Both the position numbers and the translations under genes were made by a program. Below are positions 13,693 to 17,194 of a stretch of 17,194 nucleotides of DNA, piece after piece. The stretch is from Pseudomonadota bacterium (GTDB lineage: Bacteria; Bdellovibrionota_C; UBA2361; OMIW01). The first letter of the stretch is position 1, and every line of letters begins with the position of its first letter. The notes below the pieces were generated by a model. It ran no database searches, was not told where the DNA came from, and saw nothing but the letters and a program-made list of their open reading frames with translations. Location of the stretch: NCBI GenBank assembly GCA_900299205.1, contig OMIW01000070.1, positions 1-17,194 on the forward strand, in the 5' to 3' direction.

Positions 13693-14972
13693 GCGGCCGC
13701 CTGCTTCATCGGCGCCGCCCCGATTGCAAACGCTTCATCGACCGAACTGCCACGATTGAGGGCTCCGACGATGTGCGCTGCTCGAGCTGCCTCGACCCGA
13801 AGCTCTGGCACTCGTCGCTCAAGATGTGCGCGAATCTCACCCCGTCGCTCCCAAGAGTCGGTAAAGTGGCGGTAGAGAGGCTCCTCACCGAAATCGTGAA
13901 AACTCATATTCAGCGAGGGCAAACCGAGCACCCGGAAATAGTAATCCACCTTCGGCTGATGGCCGAGACCGATCGTCGGTACAAGCTCCGACGATGCGAG
14001 AATAGTCGCATGGAGCCGCATGCCGAATAGCATCGATAGCTTTCGGAATACTCCCTTAATGTCGTAGTGGTCGTACTCAGTATTCGATAATATCGCGCGG
14101 GGCACCCGAGGAGATATCCGTTCAGCTAACTCCTGCGTGAGGGGAAGGTCGTGATGCTGGGTACTCACCATTAACAAACTTACCCCCGTATCGAGAGCGA
14201 ATCGTTCAATGGCCCGGGAGGTGGTCGCAAGAAATGCCTCTTTTCCCATCGATGGGCGTCGAGGACGAACCCACGTATCGATGTACTTGCTGACGTTAAT
14301 CCCCACAGCCTCTCGGGAAAGATCAATCCCGAGCTTACTCACGATCTCCTGGACTCGCCGATCATCGGCTGGTTTTACACTTATCGCTGCATCGGCCCCT
14401 ATCAGCACACGAGGATTTGTGACTCCCACCGAACGGAGAATATCGTAGGACTCCTGATCGCGAACTGTAATAAAATCCATCTGCTCCCCGAGGTCACGCA
14501 AAATAGCCGCGCCCTTGGGGGTATCAATCGGACCAACTCCCACATTATACATACCCAGCAATCGGCCCCGCCGTTTCGCTCGCGGTAGAAGCTGGGCGAC
14601 TGATATCATATTGTTGAAGAGGGGGTTATAGAGAGAGCGGTCGAACAGAATCGCATCGAAGATAAGGCTCAGATCGGTCCGCACGACGCTTCTGAGCGTC
14701 GGCACCCCGAGCATCCCGACCGAAAGCGACCACGGCAACATACTGATCGGTACGGTCCGGTGATGATAATGCTCCCGCACAAAGGTCGGATTAAGCGTCG
14801 GTATTTCGTACGTTACCGGCCGCCGCAAGTCATCATCGATGGCATCCATGATACCCGCGATCAGCGCCGCATCGCCCGCGTTGCGCCCACTCGATGAGCC
14901 GAGCAGCGTTATTGATCGAATCGCCCCCGGATGGCCTCCTGTCGGCTGACCTGAATAAGACTCCTGCACCAC
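13689..14972 (-). CDS. Polysaccharide pyruvyl transferase family protein
   Basis: Protein of 427 residues of the CsaB/WcaK-type pyruvyl transferase family, which adds ketal-linked pyruvate from phosphoenolpyruvate to sugars of cell-wall or exopolysaccharides. Family features are the N-terminal GSSSGRNAGDAAL (residues about 26-38, the G-x-x-N-x-G-D-x-A pattern), the central FITVRDQESYDILRSVGV segment, and the C-terminal GMRLHATILASSELVPTIGL with Arg319-Leu-His321, then KVDYYFRVLG. No signal peptide, so it acts in the cytoplasm on precursors. Two adjacent GTG codons (14972 and 14969) follow GAGGGAG; the second has better spacing (6 nt). It overlaps the GlpD-like gene by 4 bp (ATGA). No glycosyltransferases are in the window, which is unusual for this class. 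The acceptor is unknown. Confidence 0.88.
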   Translation of the reverse strand: MVQESYSGQPTGGHPGAIRSITLLGSSSGRNAGDAALIAGIMDAIDDDLRRPVTYEIPTLNPTFVREHYHHRTVPISMLPWSLSVGMLGVPTLRSVVRTDLSLIFDAILFDRSLYNPLFNNMISVAQLLPRAKRRGRLLGMYNVGVGPIDTPKGAAILRDLGEQMDFITVRDQESYDILRSVGVTNPRVLIGADAAISVKPADDRRVQEIVSKLGIDLSREAVGINVSKYIDTWVRPRRPSMGKEAFLATTSRAIERFALDTGVSLLMVSTQHHDLPLTQELAERISPRVPRAILSNTEYDHYDIKGVFRKLSMLFGMRLHATILASSELVPTIGLGHQPKVDYYFRVLGLPSLNMSFHDFGEEPLYRHFTDSWERRGEIRAHLERRVPELRVEAARAAHIVGALNRGSSVDEAFAIGAAPMKQAAA

Positions 14973-15002
14973 GCACTCCCTCTCTCTTGACCCTCAGCCC
15001 TC

Positions 15003-15040
15003 CTCGCCGACCCCGTTCCAAACGCACCGAGATCGGCGAG
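15003..15040. repeat. Inverted repeat between FKBP and pyruvyl transferase genes
   Basis: CTCGCCGA at 15003-15010 and TCGGCGAG at 15033-15040 form a perfect 8-bp stem around a 22-nt loop, within the 76-bp gap between two minus-strand genes. It lacks a T-run, so it may be only a weak terminator or a processing site separating the isomerase from the pyruvyl transferase cassette. Confidence 0.4.
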
Positions 15041-15048
15041 AATTCACC

Positions 15049-15783
15049 TTAACTCGGCGCCACAGCCGGACTTGCCACTGGCTTTGCTGCGCCATTTGGC
15101 TTAACGATGGCGAGAAGTTCGACCTCAAACACGAGGGTCGCATTCGGTCCGATCCTCGGCGGTGCACCCCGCTCACCGTAGGCTAGTGACGCCGGAATAA
15201 CGAGCTCGTACTTTGACCCCTCCTGCATCAGCTGTAACCCTTCTTGCCATCCCTTGATAACCGCCTTCACCGCGAATTCGGCTGGCTCACCACGTTCGAC
15301 TGAACTGTCAAAGATAGTTCCATCAACAAGCTTACCGACGTAATGAACGCGAACCGTGTCGGTTGGGGTTGGGGGGGCTCCGGAGCCAGGCTTGAGGAGC
15401 TTATACTGAAGCCCAGAGGGGGTGACCTTCACGCCGGCGGCTGCTTTATTCGTCTCAAGAAAAGCCTTCCCCTTCGCCTCAAGCTCGGCTTGCTTTTTTT
15501 CAAAGCGAGCCTGCGTGCCCTGCTGGAACGCTATCATGACCCGCTGACTCTCCTCCGGAGTTATCGCCGATGCCGTCCCCTTCAGCGCCTCTTCAATTCC
15601 CCGTGCGACGAATGCGGGACTGATCGGAGTCTCACTCTCCTTCATCTTCTCCCCTATATCCCGACCAATCAGGTAACTCACTCGCTCATCATCACTCGCA
15701 AAATCCTGTGCTCTCACCTCACTCACCGATCCTCCTATCGCTAACGCCAAACCCACGATCGTGAGCCCCTTGGTTATTCTCAT
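15049..15783 (-). CDS. Periplasmic FKBP-type peptidyl-prolyl cis-trans isomerase (FkpA/Mip-like)
   Basis: Folding helper of 244 residues that catalyses proline cis-trans isomerisation and acts as a chaperone in the periplasm. Residues 1-25 are a signal peptide with a VRA-QD-type cleavage site. Residues about 30-115 form the helical dimerisation domain (FKBP_N: VSYLIGRDIGEKMKE and a Lys/Glu-rich helix). Residues about 128-230 are the FKBP catalytic domain, with VRVHYVGKLVDGTIFDSS, the KGWQEGLQLM segment and the AYGERGAPPRIGPNATLVFEVELL end, so all core active-site aromatics appear present. The C-terminal tail is Ala/Pro-rich. The ATG follows AAGGGAG by 6 nt. It lies 96 bp after the MlaD-like gene on the same strand. 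The overall layout matches FkpA and Mip; I do not assign a specific symbol. Confidence 0.94.
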   Translation of the reverse strand: MRITKGLTIVGLALAIGGSVSEVRAQDFASDDERVSYLIGRDIGEKMKESETPISPAFVARGIEEALKGTASAITPEESQRVMIAFQQGTQARFEKKQAELEAKGKAFLETNKAAAGVKVTPSGLQYKLLKPGSGAPPTPTDTVRVHYVGKLVDGTIFDSSVERGEPAEFAVKAVIKGWQEGLQLMQEGSKYELVIPASLAYGERGAPPRIGPNATLVFEVELLAIVKPNGAAKPVASPAVAPS

Positions 15784-15879
15784 AGTTTGCTCCCTTAACG
15801 CCTACTCTTCTGTCATTTCAATCGTCCGCCTCGCTCTCCCGATGGCGACCGATATGCCTTTCACCTCTCTCTATCCGAA
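15784..15879. other. Gap between mlaD-like and FKBP genes
   Basis: 96 bp on the minus-strand transcript with no gene. It holds the ribosome binding site AAGGGAG of the FKBP gene (15790-15796). No terminator was recognised, so cotranscription is plausible. Confidence 0.4.
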
Positions 15880-16893
15880 TTATTCGCTTTTACCCTCTCG
15901 CTCCGGGGCCTCCTCCGATGCAGCCGATTTCTCCTCCCGCTTGGCCGAGCGCAAAGCCGACCGCATCGCTTGCCGCAGCAGTATGCTCCGTTTTGCCTCA
16001 TCGGTCACCCTCACTGCATTATCATAAAGCGTTGCATCCATGATAAGAGCACCCAAGGTTCCCGTCCCTCTCGCGAGCGCATCACTTACTGCCGCGATAT
16101 CGGCAGATGCCGAAGATGCGTTCGCAACGATCCGATGAAGCGCTTCTCGAGCGTCAGACCCCAGCAATCCCGGCAGCACACCGTCACTTCCCTTCAGCCG
16201 GTGAACCACCTCGCGGATATCAGCGGTCGCAATTTTCAGATTTTTTGCCGCATCCCGAAGATCCTCAATCGTCTCCCTCCCGGTCGAACCGTAAACGACC
16301 TCATGCGCGAAACCTTTTCCCCGCTCGACCTCGCTGATTACCCGATTAAACGATTCGAACGCCCTCACGAGCTTGTCGACCCCCTCTTCCTTTACTTTAC
16401 CCGTAATCGAGGTGAGATCCTTTGCAACCGTCGAGGTGTCCTCAACTATGGACTGAACCTTCCCGAGAACCGCACTAAACTCCTGAGAATCCTTTACTGC
16501 GATATCACTGCCCGGAGGAAGAAGCTCCTCTTTCCGTCCACCCGTGATGCTCACATACCGGTCCCCCAGCAACCCCTGCGTTTCAATCGTCACAACGGAA
16601 TCTTCCCGAAGTCGATTGATATACGGTTCATTAATAAGCAAGTGAATCCGAATCTCGGGATCACTCTGATCACGCGGGAACTCAATCGAGCCAACTCGGC
16701 CGATCTTTATCCCACCTAACCGAACCGGCGCACCGGTCGCTAGTCCTTTCGTGTCCGTTAATCGGGCATAATACGGGATCTGCTCCGCAAAGAGCTGCCG
16801 CTCGCGACCCATCACGAGGATACTCACGAAGAGCAGCCCGAGTGCGACCAGCACAAAGATTCCCGCCCGATACTCGTTTCTCAGTGTTGCCAT
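15880..16893 (-). CDS. MlaD/MCE-family lipid transport protein
   Basis: Substrate-binding component of an MCE lipid transporter, 337 residues. Residues 8-28 are an N-terminal membrane anchor after NEYRAGIFVL, residues about 38-116 form the single MCE domain (LTDTKGLATGAPVRLGGIKIGRVGSIEF, then VTIETQGLLGDRYVSITGG), and the remaining 200 residues are helical and probably form a long periplasmic needle or coiled coil. MCE proteins carry phospholipids between inner and outer membranes together with an ABC permease (MlaE) and ATPase (MlaF). Neither partner is in this window; they could lie beyond the right edge or elsewhere. The gene follows the glutaredoxin gene by 18 bp on the same strand. The ATG at 16893 gives the expected N-terminus, but the ribosome binding site is weak. 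The C-terminus is highly charged (KREEKSAASEEAPEREGKSE). Confidence 0.92.
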   Translation of the reverse strand: MATLRNEYRAGIFVLVALGLLFVSILVMGRERQLFAEQIPYYARLTDTKGLATGAPVRLGGIKIGRVGSIEFPRDQSDPEIRIHLLINEPYINRLREDSVVTIETQGLLGDRYVSITGGRKEELLPPGSDIAVKDSQEFSAVLGKVQSIVEDTSTVAKDLTSITGKVKEEGVDKLVRAFESFNRVISEVERGKGFAHEVVYGSTGRETIEDLRDAAKNLKIATADIREVVHRLKGSDGVLPGLLGSDAREALHRIVANASSASADIAAVSDALARGTGTLGALIMDATLYDNAVRVTDEAKRSILLRQAMRSALRSAKREEKSAASEEAPEREGKSE

Positions 16894-16911
16894 CGACCGT
16901 ATGCCTATCGT

Positions 16912-17166
16912 CTACGCTTTGAGATCATCAAGCCCCTGAGCCTCATCACGCGCCTTCAGATCGGAGAATCCCCCAATTAAGGCGTCGCCGTGAAAAATTT
17001 GGGGAAAGGTTTTCATCCCCGATCGCTGACGGAGCTGCTCCCGGGTCTCGGCATCACGCGAGTCGACCATGATTTCCTCGTAGGCGATACCCCGATTCGT
17101 AAGGAGCGCCTTTGCCTGCACACAGTACGGGCAATAATCGAGGGAATATATCGTTACAGTTGCCAT
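16912..17166 (-). CDS. grxC: Glutaredoxin 3
   Basis: Small thiol-disulfide oxidoreductase of 84 residues, reduced by glutathione, acting in the cytoplasm on protein disulfides or glutathionylated substrates. The dithiol active site CPYC is at residues 12-15, preceded by the expected TIYSLDY strand. TFPQIF contains the cis-proline of the thioredoxin fold, and GGFSDL is the glutathione-binding GG motif of GrxC. Length and order are exactly those of bacterial glutaredoxin 3, so it is complete. The ATG follows AAGGAG by 6 nt (17173-17178). It is the first gene of the minus-strand run seen here; its promoter would be at or beyond the right edge of the window. It is followed after 18 bp by the mlaD-like gene. 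Confidence 0.95.
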   Translation of the reverse strand: MATVTIYSLDYCPYCVQAKALLTNRGIAYEEIMVDSRDAETREQLRQRSGMKTFPQIFHGDALIGGFSDLKARDEAQGLDDLKA

Positions 17167-17194
17167 GATATTCTCCTTTGGTAACTATTCAGCA

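Noticed and set aside
15970-16719. Plus-strand frame of 249 codons
   Set aside because: Antisense to the MlaD-like gene, which has clear MCE-domain features.

Overview
The window reads as chromosome of a Gram-negative bacterium of moderate GC content. The evidence is an outer-membrane lipid-transport MCE/MlaD protein, a periplasmic FkpA/Mip-type prolyl isomerase with signal peptide, a glutaredoxin 3, a YacG-type zinc protein and a glycerol-phosphate acyltransferase. A deltaproteobacterial-like lineage in the broad sense would fit, but nothing here fixes the taxon. No tRNA, rRNA, CRISPR array, transposase or integrase was found.

Left part (1-5835). A large secreted metzincin-type protease (plus strand) converges on a GPAT/PlsC-like membrane acyltransferase (minus strand). 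Between its start and the next minus-strand unit lie two terminator-like hairpins. That unit is tryptophanyl-tRNA synthetase followed by a probable 76-residue membrane protein whose TTG start overlaps the trpS stop as TTGA.

Middle (5954-10661). An unrecognised membrane-anchored protein (plus) is followed by about 990 bp without a convincing gene. The right two thirds of that stretch are purine-rich and full of short hairpins, which makes it a candidate structured RNA or a very long leader. It leads into a 100-residue protein of unknown function with a good ribosome binding site, then a YacG-family protein, then a protein with a C-terminal phage-tail-lysozyme-like domain. An ECF-type sigma factor lies on the minus strand after that. 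A GAACC-N4-GGTTC hairpin/palindrome core occurs both at the left of the candidate RNA region and upstream of the sigma factor gene.

Right part (10887-17166, all minus). Transcription order is glutaredoxin, MlaD-like protein, FKBP isomerase, polysaccharide pyruvyl transferase-like protein, GlpD-like FAD oxidoreductase, FrhB-like iron-sulfur flavoprotein. The last three overlap (ATGA, then 8 bp) and are probably translated as a coupled set. They look like a surface-polysaccharide modification unit with a dedicated redox pair.

The observations most worth following are the candidate structured RNA at about 7260-7985, the pyruvyl transferase/GlpD-like/FrhB-like cassette, and the shared palindrome. 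None is proven from sequence alone.
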